64,000 nt of DNA from Silanimonas sp. GTDB lineage: Bacteria; Pseudomonadota; Gammaproteobacteria; Xanthomonadales; Xanthomonadaceae. The stretch's first letter is position 1, and each line of letters begins with the position of its first letter. This document shows, in pieces, positions 24,207 through 32,951 of this stretch. The DNA is taken from the NCBI RefSeq assembly GCF_027530345.1, contig NZ_JAPZQK010000004.1, positions 124,001 through 188,000 of the forward strand, written 5' to 3'. Made by a program: the position numbers and the translations under genes. The notes under the pieces were generated by a model. It saw only the letters and a program-made list of their open reading frames with translations, was not told where the DNA came from and searched no databases.

Positions 24207-25221
24207 CGGACCAGCCCGAGAGATGGCGGCGAAGCAGCGCGGCCAGCGCGTCGACGTGCGCGGCATCGTCGTTCAAGGCCGGCACGTAGCGCAGCGCCGT
24301 GCCCCCCGCCTCGACGTAAGCGTGGGCGTTCTCGACCGCGATTTCCTCCAGCGTCTCGAGGCAGTCCACCGCGAAGCCCGGGCAGACCACGTCGACGGTA
24401 CCGGCCTTCTCGCGGCCCCACTGCTCCAGCGTCTTGTCGGTGTAGGGCTGCAGCCAGGGCTCGCGGCCGAAGCGCGACTGGAAAGTGAGCGCCCATTCGT
24501 TCTCGCCGAGGCCCAGCGCCGCGGCGATGGCTTCGGCGCTGGCCCGGCACTGCGCGGCGTAGGGGTCGCCACCGGCGACGAAGCGCTGCGGGATGCCGTG
24601 GAAGCTCATCAGCAGGCGGTCGCCGCGGCCCTTCGCGGCCCAGTGCGCGCGGATGCTGTCGGCGACGGCGCCCACCCAGCCGGCATCGCGGTGGTAGTCC
24701 TGGACCAGGCGCAGTTCGGGCTGGCGGCGCCAGCGCATCACCTCGCGCATCACCGCATCGTGCGAGCTCGCCGAGGTGCTGGCGGCGTACTGCGGGTACA
24801 GCGGCAGGACGACGAAGCGGCGGCAGCCGTCGGCCTCCATCGCGCGCATCACGTCCGGAACGGACGGATTGCCGTAGCGCATGGCCAGGCGCACGTCGAC
24901 GCCGGGCAGCGCACGCGCCACGCCGTTGGCGAGGCGTTGCGACAGGGCCAGCAGCGGCGAGCCCTCCGGCGTCCAGATGCTGGCGTAGTTCTTCGCCACC
25001 TTCGGCGAGCGCAGCGGCAGGATGATGAAGTGCAGCACCGGGCACCAGAGCCAGCGGGTGAGGTCGACGACCCGGTGGTCGTGGAGGAATTCCGCCAGGT
25101 AGCGCCGGACGGCGGCTGGCGTCGGCGCGTCGGGCGTGCCGAGGTTGACCAGCAGGACGCCGGTGCGGCCCGCGTCCTCGTTCGGCGTGGCGGGCGGCGC
25201 GGGGCGGAAAGCCGTGTGCAT
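24199..25221 (-). CDS. hemH: Ferrochelatase
   Basis: A 340-residue enzyme inserting Fe2+ into protoporphyrin IX, the last step of heme synthesis. Motifs: GVLLVNLGTPDAP, VVLPLYPQYAASTSAS, the active-site His in LLMSFHGIPQR, FQSRFGREPWLQPYT and CPGFAVDCLETLEEI with the conserved Glu. Normal length; no C-terminal cluster cysteines seen. The start at ATG 25221 fits family length; the frame stays open upstream without similarity. It probably shares a bidirectional promoter with the SYLF gene. Confidence 0.97.
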   Translation of the reverse strand: MHTAFRPAPPATPNEDAGRTGVLLVNLGTPDAPTPAAVRRYLAEFLHDHRVVDLTRWLWCPVLHFIILPLRSPKVAKNYASIWTPEGSPLLALSQRLANGVARALPGVDVRLAMRYGNPSVPDVMRAMEADGCRRFVVLPLYPQYAASTSASSHDAVMREVMRWRRQPELRLVQDYHRDAGWVGAVADSIRAHWAAKGRGDRLLMSFHGIPQRFVAGGDPYAAQCRASAEAIAAALGLGENEWALTFQSRFGREPWLQPYTDKTLEQWGREKAGTVDVVCPGFAVDCLETLEEIAVENAHAYVEAGGTALRYVPALNDDAAHVDALAALLRRHLSGWSDA

Positions 25222-25249
25222 GCGGGTTCGGCGTCGGAGGCGGGGGGCC

Positions 25250-25257
25250 ATTATGAT
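25250..25257. promoter_or_regulatory. Overlapping bidirectional -10 element (hemH / SYLF gene)
   Basis: GCCATTATGATCGG reads TATGAT on the plus strand (25252-25257) and CATAAT on the minus strand (25250-25255). Both lie at sensible distances from the divergent starts at 25343 and 25221. Confidence 0.45.
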
Positions 25258-25342
25258 CGGCGCGCGCGTCACGGCCGGGTTCATGCCCCGCTCAAGCGCG
25301 GTTTTCCACACTCGATCGTCCCCAATTCCCAAGGAGCGCCCC

Positions 25343-26023
25343 ATGCGCCTGGTGCTGACCGCCCTGCTGGCCCTGATGCTGCCCTTCGCCGCGAACGCGC
25401 AGGAAAGGGAGATCCAACGCGCCGACAACGCCGTGCGCGTGCTCTCCGAGATCCTTGCCATCCCCGAGGAATCCATCCCCGAGCGCCTGCTGCGTGAAGC
25501 CGAGGCCATCGCCGTGATGCCGGACGTGGTCAAGGCCGGCCTGATCTTCGGCGGCCGCGGCGGCAAGGGGCTGATGGCCGTGCGTGGCAGCGACGGCACC
25601 TGGTCGAACCCCACCTTCATCACCTTGGGTGGCGGCAGCTTCGGCTTCCAGGCCGGCGTGCAGTCGGCCGACGTGGTGCTGGTGTTCCGCAACCGCCGCG
25701 GCGTCGACAACATCGTCAACGGCAAGTTCACCCTCGGCGCCGACGCCTCGGTGGCCGCCGGCCCGGTGGGCCGCAGCGCGCAGGCCAGCACCGACGGCCA
25801 GCTCAAGGCCGAGATCTACAGCTATTCCCGCGCCCGCGGCCTGTTCGCCGGCATCGCGCTCGATGGCGCGGTGATCGCCATCGACAACCGCGCCAACCGC
25901 CGCGTCTACGGCCGCGACGTCACCGCGCGCATGATCCTCGAGAACCGCGTGCGCCCGCAGGTGAACGCCGTCGTCGGTTTCCGCGACAAGCTCGAGGAAG
26001 CCAGCGCGCAGGCCGCGCGCTGA
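25343..26023 (+). CDS. SYLF-domain (Ysc84-like) exported protein
   Basis: A 226-residue protein with a signal peptide (cleavage after ANAQ) and a SYLF domain: IPERLLREAEAIAVMPDVVKAGLIFGGRGGKGLM, GGGSFGFQAGVQSADVVLVFRNRRGV, and SYSRARGLFAGIALDGAVI with the signature S-Y-S-x-x-x-G-L-F. SYLF domains bind lipids; bacterial members are exported and poorly characterised. A strong AAGGAG lies seven bases before the ATG, which fixes the start. Confidence 0.92.
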   Translation: MRLVLTALLALMLPFAANAQEREIQRADNAVRVLSEILAIPEESIPERLLREAEAIAVMPDVVKAGLIFGGRGGKGLMAVRGSDGTWSNPTFITLGGGSFGFQAGVQSADVVLVFRNRRGVDNIVNGKFTLGADASVAAGPVGRSAQASTDGQLKAEIYSYSRARGLFAGIALDGAVIAIDNRANRRVYGRDVTARMILENRVRPQVNAVVGFRDKLEEASAQAAR

Positions 26024-26061
26024 AATCCGCCGGCGGCCTTCGGGCCGTCAAGCGGACGGGC

Positions 26062-26067
26062 TATCCT
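26062..26067 (+). promoter_or_regulatory. Putative -10 box (TATCCT) of the tat operon
   Basis: GGGCTATCCTTGG lies 25 bases before the tatA ATG. It is followed by CGGAGC as ribosome-binding site. Confidence 0.5.
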
Positions 26068-26092
26068 TGGCCCCTGACTTCGGAGCACGTCC

Positions 26093-26317
26093 ATGCTGGG
26101 ATTCCGCGAACTCGTCATCATCCTCCTGATCGTGCTGGTGATTTTCGGCACGAAGCGGCTGATCAGCGCCGGCGGTGACCTCGGTAAGGCCATCCAGAGC
26201 TTCAAGAAGGGCATGCGCGACGCGCAGGACGAGCCCGCCAAGCTCGACCCCCCGGCACCGCAGCCGGGCGTCGACGCCAGCACCGAGCGGAAGGAAAACG
26301 ACCGTCCCGGCGCCTGA
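26093..26317 (+). CDS. tatA: Sec-independent protein translocase TatA
   Basis: A 74-residue TatA: a single N-terminal membrane helix ([18 protein letters not shown]), the FG hinge, then an amphipathic helix ([18 protein letters not shown]) and an acidic, Pro-rich tail. It forms the pore-like oligomer of the twin-arginine system that exports folded proteins. First gene of tatABC. Confidence 0.95.
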   Translation: MLGFRELVIILLIVLVIFGTKRLISAGGDLGKAIQSFKKGMRDAQDEPAKLDPPAPQPGVDASTERKENDRPGA

Positions 26318-26342
26318 GCGCCGGCGCGGCTGACCCACCACC

Positions 26343-26690
26343 ATGTTCGAGCTCGGCTGGCTGGAGATCGGCATCATCGGGGTGATCGCCCTGGTGGTGC
26401 TCGGCCCCGAACGCCTGCCGAAGGCGGCGCGCTTCGCCGGCCTGTGGGTGCGCAAGGCGCGCGCACAGTGGTTCGCGGTGAAGTCCGAGATGGAGCGTGA
26501 GCTGGCGGCGGAGGAAATGAAGGCCTCCCTGCACGCCGAGCGGGAAGCGATCCGCGACGCGGTGAAGCAGCTCGACGACGAGGCGCGCGAGCTGCAGTCG
26601 GGCGTGCGCGAGGCCACCCGCAACGACGCCACGCCCGCAACCGACGAGGCCGCGGGCCGCGCCGCCGATCCCAAGCCGCCCGTCCCATGA
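26343..26690 (+). CDS. tatB: Sec-independent protein translocase TatB
   Basis: A 115-residue TatB. The membrane helix starts FELGWLEIGIIGVIALVVLGPERLP, with the Glu and LGPERLP typical of TatB rather than TatA. A long charged amphipathic region follows. It pairs with TatC in the twin-arginine signal receptor. Its stop overlaps tatC by four bases (ATGA). Confidence 0.95.
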   Translation: MFELGWLEIGIIGVIALVVLGPERLPKAARFAGLWVRKARAQWFAVKSEMERELAAEEMKASLHAEREAIRDAVKQLDDEARELQSGVREATRNDATPATDEAAGRAADPKPPVP

Positions 26691-27430
26691 GCGACGACGC
26701 CGACACCGGGCTGGGCCTGATGGGCCACCTGCTCGAACTCCGGATGCGCACGATGCGCGCGCTGCTGGCGCTGGGCGTCGCCTTCCTCGGCCTGCTGCCC
26801 TTCGCCAACGACCTGTATGCGCGCCTTGCGGCGCCGCTGCTGGCCCACCTGCCCGACAGCGGCCAGCTGATCGCGGTGGATGTCGCCTCGCCGTTCTTCG
26901 CGCCGATGAAGCTCACGCTGTTCGTCGCGCTGCTCGTGGCCGTGCCCTTCATGCTCTACCAGGCTTGGGCCTTCGTCGCCCCGGGGCTGTACCGCAACGA
27001 GAAACGCCTCGCGCTGCCCCTGCTGGTCGCCGCGGTGCTGCTGTTCTACGTCGGCATCGCCTTCGCTTACTTCGTGCTGCTGCCGGCGATGTTCGCCTTC
27101 CTCACCGCGACGGTGCCGGAGGGCGTGACGATGATGCCGGACATCAACGCGTACCTGAGCTTCGTGCTGGTGATGGGGCTCGCCGCCGGCCTCGCCTTCG
27201 AGATGCCGATCGCCGTGCTCGTTGCGCTGATGCTCGGTTGGGTCACGCCGGCGCAGCTCTCCGAATGGCGCGGCTACGTCATCGTCGTCATCGCCATCCT
27301 TGCCGCCCTGCTGACGCCGCCGGACGGCCTGTCGATGGTGCTGCTGATGATCCCGATGTGGCTGCTGTACGAAGCCGGCCTGCTGGTGGGCCGGCTGCTG
27401 CTGCGCGCCAAGCCCGCCGAAGCGGCATGA
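26687..27430 (+). CDS. tatC: Sec-independent protein translocase TatC
   Basis: A 247-residue, six-helix membrane protein that recognises twin-arginine signal peptides. Conserved cytosolic start GHLLELRMRTMRAL (the L-x-E-L-R motif), then PFMLYQAWAFVAPGLYRNEKR with the conserved FVAPGLY-x-x-E, and PDINAYLSFVL. The next gene starts within its stop (ATGA). Confidence 0.97.
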   Translation: MSDDADTGLGLMGHLLELRMRTMRALLALGVAFLGLLPFANDLYARLAAPLLAHLPDSGQLIAVDVASPFFAPMKLTLFVALLVAVPFMLYQAWAFVAPGLYRNEKRLALPLLVAAVLLFYVGIAFAYFVLLPAMFAFLTATVPEGVTMMPDINAYLSFVLVMGLAAGLAFEMPIAVLVALMLGWVTPAQLSEWRGYVIVVIAILAALLTPPDGLSMVLLMIPMWLLYEAGLLVGRLLLRAKPAEAA

Positions 27431-28083
27431 GCGCCGCCGCCTTCAAGGCGCGCTACGCCGCCTATACCCTGGATCTCGTCCTGCTGTCGCCGTTCATCGC
27501 CGCTGCGGCCTGGCGGCCGCTGCAGGTCGCGCATGCGGCGTGGCGGGGCATGGAAGGCGCCATGCAGCTCGCGCTGGATCGTGCTTTTGGCGCCGGGCAC
27601 ATCGCCCTGCTCGACCTCGCCGGCGCCTTGAAGGCCGATGCCGCCTTCATGGCGGCGATGACGCAGGGCATGGAGGCGCTGCTCGCCGCGCTGTTCAGTG
27701 CAGGCCTGTGGGCCTGGCTCGTGGTGGCCGCGTACTTCGTGGGCTTCGAGGCCTCGACGTGGCGCGCGACGCCGGGCAAGCGCGCGCTCGGCCTGCGCGT
27801 GCTGGCGAGCGATGGCGGCAAGGCCGGCCTGCCGCGCGTGTTGCTGCGATTCCTCGCCGCGGGGCCCAGCTGGTTGCTGCTCCACCTTGGCCATGCGCTG
27901 GTGATGTTCCGCGACGACCATCGCGCCGGACACGACCTCGCGGCGGGCACGCGCGTCGACGGTGATGCGGTGATCCCGGCTTGGGCGAGGGCGTGGCTGG
28001 GCTTGCAGGTCGCCGCCGTGGCGGCGCTGCTGGGCTGGGTGGCGTGGACGGCAATGCAGGCCGTGATGGTGCTCGGTCTCTGA
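27427..28083 (+). CDS. RDD family membrane protein
   Basis: A 218-residue membrane protein. The first helix begins with R-Y-A-A-Y-T-L-D (RDD-like Arg/Asp motif), and the ATPGKRALGLRVLASDGG loop is the diagnostic RDD signature. It then has two more helices and a FRDDHRAGHDLAAGTRV motif. RDD proteins are implicated in ion or solute transport or membrane stress; the role here is unknown. It overlaps tatC by four bases, so it is part of the tat operon. Confidence 0.88.
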   Translation: MSAAAFKARYAAYTLDLVLLSPFIAAAAWRPLQVAHAAWRGMEGAMQLALDRAFGAGHIALLDLAGALKADAAFMAAMTQGMEALLAALFSAGLWAWLVVAAYFVGFEASTWRATPGKRALGLRVLASDGGKAGLPRVLLRFLAAGPSWLLLHLGHALVMFRDDHRAGHDLAAGTRVDGDAVIPAWARAWLGLQVAAVAALLGWVAWTAMQAVMVLGL

Positions 28084-28110
28084 GCCCCGGCGTCCGGCCG
28101 GGGCCGCGGA

Positions 28111-29079
28111 TCAGGCTTCGAAGCCGGCAATATCCGGGCGATCGCCCGAGGCGTCGGGGCCCGCGCCGTCGTCGCAGGCCGCGCGCCAGCCGTTGAGCGT
28201 AAAGCCGTAGCTGATCGCCGAGAAAACCACGGTGAAGGCCAGCACCATGGCCATCGCGACCACACCACCGACCAGCGGGCCGAGCAGTGAGGCGAGGGCC
28301 ACGACCGCCGCCATCACCAGTCCGAAGAGCCCGGCCACGAGCAGGCCGGGCAGCAGCAGGGCCGCCGCGAACACGAACAGCGGCAGCGCGTTGAGCGCGG
28401 CCGCACGCAGGCCGCCGAGGATCGCCGCCACCGGCGGCGTGCCGCGCATCGCCACCGAGACGAGCGCCCAGCCGAGGCCCAACGCGACCAAGGACCAAAG
28501 CGGCAGGAAGGCCAGCAGCACGAGAACCACACCGCCCAGGCCGTCCGGCGGCTTCGGCAGGGCGTCGGGCTGCATCGGCACGCCGCTCTCCTGCGCTTTG
28601 GCCTGCAGGGCCATCACCTGCTCCAGCCACGCCTGCAGCGCCTGTAGCGTCTCGAGGCCGGCGACCGCGGCCATCGTCATCATCATGGTGAACAGGATGG
28701 CGAACATCAGCACGTAGCCGAGCACGGTGACGAGCACGATCGCGCCCCAGCTGCCGTCGCGGAAGCCGTCGCCGATCTGCGCTACGGCCACCGGGCGGCC
28801 CTGTTCGGCGCCGTCCAGCAGACGGTAGATGCCGGCGACCAGCACCGGCGAGATCGCCAGCGACACGATGAGGCCGATCGCCTGGAACAGCAGCTGCACC
28901 GCCATGCCCGGCGGCGAGCCGGCCATCGTCATCAGCTGCAGCGGCAAGGACGGCAGGAAGCCGACCGCCACGGTGAAGAGGATCGCCGAAATGATCACGG
29001 CGGGCTGGTGGCGGCCGACGTCGACGGCGTCGATCAGCCAGCGGAAGGGGGCGGTCAGGCCGGCCCAGCGGGGCGTCAT
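28111..29079 (-). CDS. Polytopic membrane protein of unknown function
   Basis: A 322-residue protein with about six to seven membrane helices, glycine/alanine-rich, with an extramembrane segment (LEQVMALQAKAQESGVPMQPDALPKPPDG). The overall layout, repeated pairs of long helices with a short N-terminal amphipathic start, resembles BPSS1780-type membrane proteins, but I cannot name the family firmly. It follows the amidotransferase gene by 38 bases on the same strand. Confidence 0.72.
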   Translation of the reverse strand: MTPRWAGLTAPFRWLIDAVDVGRHQPAVIISAILFTVAVGFLPSLPLQLMTMAGSPPGMAVQLLFQAIGLIVSLAISPVLVAGIYRLLDGAEQGRPVAVAQIGDGFRDGSWGAIVLVTVLGYVLMFAILFTMMMTMAAVAGLETLQALQAWLEQVMALQAKAQESGVPMQPDALPKPPDGLGGVVLVLLAFLPLWSLVALGLGWALVSVAMRGTPPVAAILGGLRAAALNALPLFVFAAALLLPGLLVAGLFGLVMAAVVALASLLGPLVGGVVAMAMVLAFTVVFSAISYGFTLNGWRAACDDGAGPDASGDRPDIAGFEA

Positions 29080-29117
29080 GCGGTGAAGTTCCGGGGAGGA
29101 AAGAAAGGGCGGGGCGC

Positions 29118-29849
29118 TCAGCCGTGGCGCTGCGCGAGGGCGTGGCGGACGAAGCGACGCAGCACGTCGCGCGCGGCCGGGGCGGGGCGCACGGACTCTA
29201 GCATCCGCAGGTGGCAGTGCCCCTCGCGCTTCAGTGCCTCGCGTCGCGCATCGATGTAGCCGCGCATGTGCACGACGCCGAATTCGGGATGGAACTGCAG
29301 GCCCCAGACCCGTTCGCCGAGGCGGAAGGCTTGGCAGCCATCGAGCGCCGAGCGTGCCAGCACCACCGCGCCGGGCGGTGCGCTGAGCACCGTCTGCAGG
29401 TGCGTGGTCTGCGCCGGAAACTCGCTGGGCAGGTGCCTAAACAAAGGGTCGTGCGCGGCCTCGGCGTGCAGGCGCACCGGCACCGTGCCCATCTCGCGGC
29501 CCGCCGGGTTCCAGGCCACTTCACCGCCGAAGGCTTGCGCGATCAGCTGGTGGCCATAGCAGATGCCGAGCATCGGCAGGCCGTGGTCGGCCGCGCGTCG
29601 CAGCCAGTCGGCCGTGGTCTCCGACCAGGGTTCGCGGTCGGTGACCATCGCGCCCGAGCCGGTGACGATCACGCCCGCGAAGCCGCTCGGGTCTGGCGGC
29701 GCGTGGCCGTCGAGGACCGGAACGACCTCTGCCGCGTGGCGCGGCAGGCCGGCGGCGGTGCGGATCAGGTGCGGAAACGGGCCACGGCGCCGCATGCTGG
29801 GCACGGGCCGGCCGGTTTCGAGGATCAGGAAGGACGCGCGGTGGCTCAA
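29118..29849 (-). CDS. Class I glutamine amidotransferase-like protein
   Basis: A 243-residue protein of the triad class. The nucleophile Cys is in LGICYGHQLIAQAFGG and the His/Glu pair is in WGLQFHPEFGV. It has no fused synthetase domain, like GMP-synthase-like stand-alone amidotransferases of the gamma-glutamyl hydrolase/YfeJ type. The substrate is unknown. The start appears to be TTG at 29849, because homology (FLILETG) begins just after it; the next ATG at 29796 would cut the first strand. Divergent from glyQ. Confidence 0.87.
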   Translation of the reverse strand: MSHRASFLILETGRPVPSMRRRGPFPHLIRTAAGLPRHAAEVVPVLDGHAPPDPSGFAGVIVTGSGAMVTDREPWSETTADWLRRAADHGLPMLGICYGHQLIAQAFGGEVAWNPAGREMGTVPVRLHAEAAHDPLFRHLPSEFPAQTTHLQTVLSAPPGAVVLARSALDGCQAFRLGERVWGLQFHPEFGVVHMRGYIDARREALKREGHCHLRMLESVRPAPAARDVLRRFVRHALAQRHG

Positions 29850-29891
29850 GTGGCGATACGGCGGGAAATCAGGCGGGATAGGCCTCGCGGC

Positions 29892-29897
29892 TATACT
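29892..29897 (+). promoter_or_regulatory. Putative -10 box (TATACT) of the glyQ-glyS-tamA-tamB operon
   Basis: GCGGCTATACTGGCG is the best -10 match in the window and lies 29 bases before the glyQ ATG. No canonical -35 is seen at 17 bases upstream. Confidence 0.55.
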
Positions 29898-29926
29898 GGC
29901 GCGTCAACTTTCCTGCGTCGAGCCCG

Positions 29927-30865
29927 ATGTCCGCCCCCACTTTCCAGGAACTCATCACGCGCCTGAACGCCTACTGGGCCGAGCAGGGCTGCGTGCTGAT
30001 CCAGCCGCTCGATCTCGAAGTCGGCGCCGGCACCTTCCACCCCGCCACTTTCCTTCGCGCGCTCGGCCCCGAGGCCTGGAACGCCGCCTACGTGCAGCCT
30101 TCGCGCCGCCCCGGTGACGGCCGCTACGGCGAGAACCCGAACCGCCTGCAGCACTACTACCAGTACCAGGTGGTGATGAAGCCGAACCCCGACAACATCG
30201 TCGAGCTCTACTTCGGCTCGTTGAAGGCGCTGGGCATCGACCCGCAGGTGCACGACCTGCGCCTCGTCGAGGACAACTGGGAATCGCCGACGCTCGGCGC
30301 CTGGGGCCTCGGCTGGGAGGTGTGGTTGAACGGCATGGAAGTCACGCAGTTCACCTACTTCCAGCAGGCCGGTGGCCTCGAGTGCAAGCCGGTGACCGGC
30401 GAGATCACCTACGGCCTCGAGCGCCTGTGCATGTACCTCCAGAGCTGCGACAACGTCTACGACCTCATCTGGACGCGCGGCCCGCACGGCGACGTGACCT
30501 ATGGCGATGTGTTCCTGCAGAACGAGCGCGAGCAGAGTGCGTACAACTTCGAACACGCCGACGTGGCCGAGCTGTTCCATCGCTTCGACGCCTGCGAGAA
30601 GGAAGCGCTGAAGCTCGTTGAACTCGGCCTGCCGCTGCCGGCCTACGACCAGGTCTGCAAGGCCTCGCATTCCTTCAACCTGCTCGACGCGCGCCGCGCG
30701 ATCTCGGTGACCGAGCGCCAGCGCTACATCCTGCGCGTGCGCACGCTGGCGCGCAGCGTGGCCGAAGCCTATTTCGCGCAGCGCCAGAAGCTCGGCTTCC
30801 CCGGCGTGAAGGACGCGGGGGAACGCGCCCGGCTCGGCCTCGACACGCAGGAGGCCGCGGCATGA
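29927..30865 (+). CDS. glyQ: Glycine--tRNA ligase alpha subunit
   Basis: A 312-residue class II catalytic subunit of the bacterial alpha2beta2 glycyl-tRNA synthetase. Motifs: [19 protein letters not shown], the motif 2 region [27 protein letters not shown], and the [19 protein letters not shown] region. Length is normal. Its stop overlaps the glyS start (ATGA). Confidence 0.98.
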   Translation: MSAPTFQELITRLNAYWAEQGCVLIQPLDLEVGAGTFHPATFLRALGPEAWNAAYVQPSRRPGDGRYGENPNRLQHYYQYQVVMKPNPDNIVELYFGSLKALGIDPQVHDLRLVEDNWESPTLGAWGLGWEVWLNGMEVTQFTYFQQAGGLECKPVTGEITYGLERLCMYLQSCDNVYDLIWTRGPHGDVTYGDVFLQNEREQSAYNFEHADVAELFHRFDACEKEALKLVELGLPLPAYDQVCKASHSFNLLDARRAISVTERQRYILRVRTLARSVAEAYFAQRQKLGFPGVKDAGERARLGLDTQEAAA

Positions 30866-32946
30866 GCGCCTCCCTGTTGATCGAACTCGGCGTCGAGGAA
30901 CTGCCGGTCAAGGCGCTGCCGGAGCTCGCCGCCGCCTTCGCAAACGGCATTGCCGACGGCTTGTCGAAGCGTGGTGTGTCCATCGGTGCCTCGCGCACGC
31001 TGTACTCGCCGCGCCGCCTCGCGGTGCAGATCGAAGGCGTTGCCGCCGAGCAGCCCGAGCAGCGCTCGGAAGTGCTGGGCCCGTACCTCAACATCGGCCT
31101 CGACGCGTTGGGCGCGCCGACCAAGGCGCTGGAAGGCTTCGCGGCCAAGGCCGGCGTGGCGTGGACGGAGCTCGAGCGCACGACGGATGCCAAGGGCGAG
31201 CGCTTCGTGCACCGCGCGGTGAAGCCGGGCGCGCGCACCGTCGACCTGCTGCAGGCGGTGCTCGACGAGGCCCTGAAGGCCATGCCGATCCCGAAGCCGA
31301 TGCGCTGGGGCGCGCACGAGCACGCCTTCGCGCGGCCGGCGCTGTGGCTGGTGGCGCTGTACGGCGCGGACGTCGTGCCGCTGGTGGCCTTCGGCAAGAC
31401 CGCCGACCGCATGAGCCGCGGCCATCGCTTCATGCACGACAAGGCGGTGTGGGTTTCGGATGCCGATGCCTACGTTGAGGCGATGCACGGCGCGAAGGTG
31501 CTGGTCGATGCCGGCAAGCGTCGCGACGCGATCCGCGCCGAGGTCGAGGCTGCCGCCGCGCAGGCCGGCGGCACCGCCCGCATCACTGAAGACAACCTCG
31601 AGCAGGTGAACGGCCTCGTCGAGTGGCCGAAGGCCGTGCTCTGCGGCTTCGAGAAGGCCTTCCTGCGCGTGCCGCAGGAAGCGCTGATCTCCACGATGGA
31701 AGCCAACCAGAAGTTCTTCCCGGTGCTCGACGCGCAGGGCCGGATCACCGAGGCTTTCATCGGCATCGCCAACATCGTTTCGACGAATGAGTCGGAAGTG
31801 CGCAAGGGCTACGAGCGCGTGATCCGCCCGCGCTTCGCCGACGCCGCCTTCTTCTTCGACGAGGATCTGAAGCAAGGCCTGTCGGCGATGAACGCCGGCC
31901 TCGCCACGGTCACCTACCAGCAGAAGCTCGGCAGCTACGCCGACAAAGTGGCGCGCATCGCGCAGCTGGCGCGTGCGATCGCCACCGCGCTCGACGCCGA
32001 CGCCGACCTCGCGCAGGTCGCGGCCCTGCTGTGCAAGGCCGACCTGCAGAGCCGCATGGTCAACGAGTTCCCGGAACTGCAGGGTATCGCGGGCCGCTAC
32101 TACGCCGCGCACGACGCCGGCCTCGCCGAGCTGCCGACCGAGGCGCGCAATGCCGTCGCCGTGGCGCTGGATGAGGTGTACGCGCCGCGCTTCGCCGGCG
32201 ATGCGATCGCGGCCTCGCGCTTGGGCCAGGTGCTGGCCCTTGCCGAGCGCCTCGACACGCTGGCCGGCGGCTTCGCCGCAGGGCTCAAGCCCTCGGGCAA
32301 CAAGGACCCCTTCGCCCTGCGCCGCAACGCGCTCGGCCTCGCCCGCACGCTGATCGAGGGCGGGCTAGACCTCAACCTCGTCGGCATGCTCGAGGCCGCC
32401 AAGGCCGCGCTTCCCGCCGGCCTCGCGCTCGACACCGGCGAGCTCTACGACTTCATCCTCGACCGCCTGCGCAGCTACTTCGCTGACCGCGGCGTGGGTG
32501 CGGCGCTGTTTGACGCCGTCGCGGCGACGAAGCCGGTCTCGTTGGCCGATTTCGCCGAGCGGCTTTCGGCGCTGCAGCGTTTCGCCGAGCTGCCGGAGGC
32601 CGCCGCGTTGGCCGCGGCCAACAAGCGCGCTCGCAACATCCTGAAGAAGGTGGAGGGTGCGCTGCCCGACACCATCGATGCGTCGAAGCTCGTCGAACCC
32701 GCCGAACGCGAACTGCACGCGGCGCTCGTCGCCGCGCTGGCCGACACCGACGCCTCGCTCGCCGCGCGCGACTACGTGGCCGTGCTGAGCCGTCTCGCGG
32801 CGCTCCGCGCGCCGGTCGATGCGTTCTTCGATGGCGTGATGGTGATGGCCGAGGACGCTGCGGTGCGCGACAACCGCCTCGCCCTGCTGAAGGCCCTGGC
32901 CGACCGCTTCGCGGCGGTGGCGGCGATCGAGCAGCTCGCCACCTGA
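30862..32946 (+). CDS. glyS: Glycine--tRNA ligase beta subunit
   Basis: A 694-residue beta subunit that binds tRNA-Gly and supports the catalytic alpha subunit. It begins [19 protein letters not shown] (family signature). It contains [26 protein letters not shown], an HD-like domain ([16 protein letters not shown]), and the C-terminal anticodon-binding region with [13 protein letters not shown]. Length is normal (E. coli 689). tamA follows after five bases. Confidence 0.98.
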   Translation: MSASLLIELGVEELPVKALPELAAAFANGIADGLSKRGVSIGASRTLYSPRRLAVQIEGVAAEQPEQRSEVLGPYLNIGLDALGAPTKALEGFAAKAGVAWTELERTTDAKGERFVHRAVKPGARTVDLLQAVLDEALKAMPIPKPMRWGAHEHAFARPALWLVALYGADVVPLVAFGKTADRMSRGHRFMHDKAVWVSDADAYVEAMHGAKVLVDAGKRRDAIRAEVEAAAAQAGGTARITEDNLEQVNGLVEWPKAVLCGFEKAFLRVPQEALISTMEANQKFFPVLDAQGRITEAFIGIANIVSTNESEVRKGYERVIRPRFADAAFFFDEDLKQGLSAMNAGLATVTYQQKLGSYADKVARIAQLARAIATALDADADLAQVAALLCKADLQSRMVNEFPELQGIAGRYYAAHDAGLAELPTEARNAVAVALDEVYAPRFAGDAIAASRLGQVLALAERLDTLAGGFAAGLKPSGNKDPFALRRNALGLARTLIEGGLDLNLVGMLEAAKAALPAGLALDTGELYDFILDRLRSYFADRGVGAALFDAVAATKPVSLADFAERLSALQRFAELPEAAALAAANKRARNILKKVEGALPDTIDASKLVEPAERELHAALVAALADTDASLAARDYVAVLSRLAALRAPVDAFFDGVMVMAEDAAVRDNRLALLKALADRFAAVAAIEQLAT

Positions 32947-32951
32947 GCCCC

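Noticed and set aside
19610-29850. Prophage or genomic island
   Set aside because: No integrase, repeats or tRNA target; gene content and base composition match the rest of the window.
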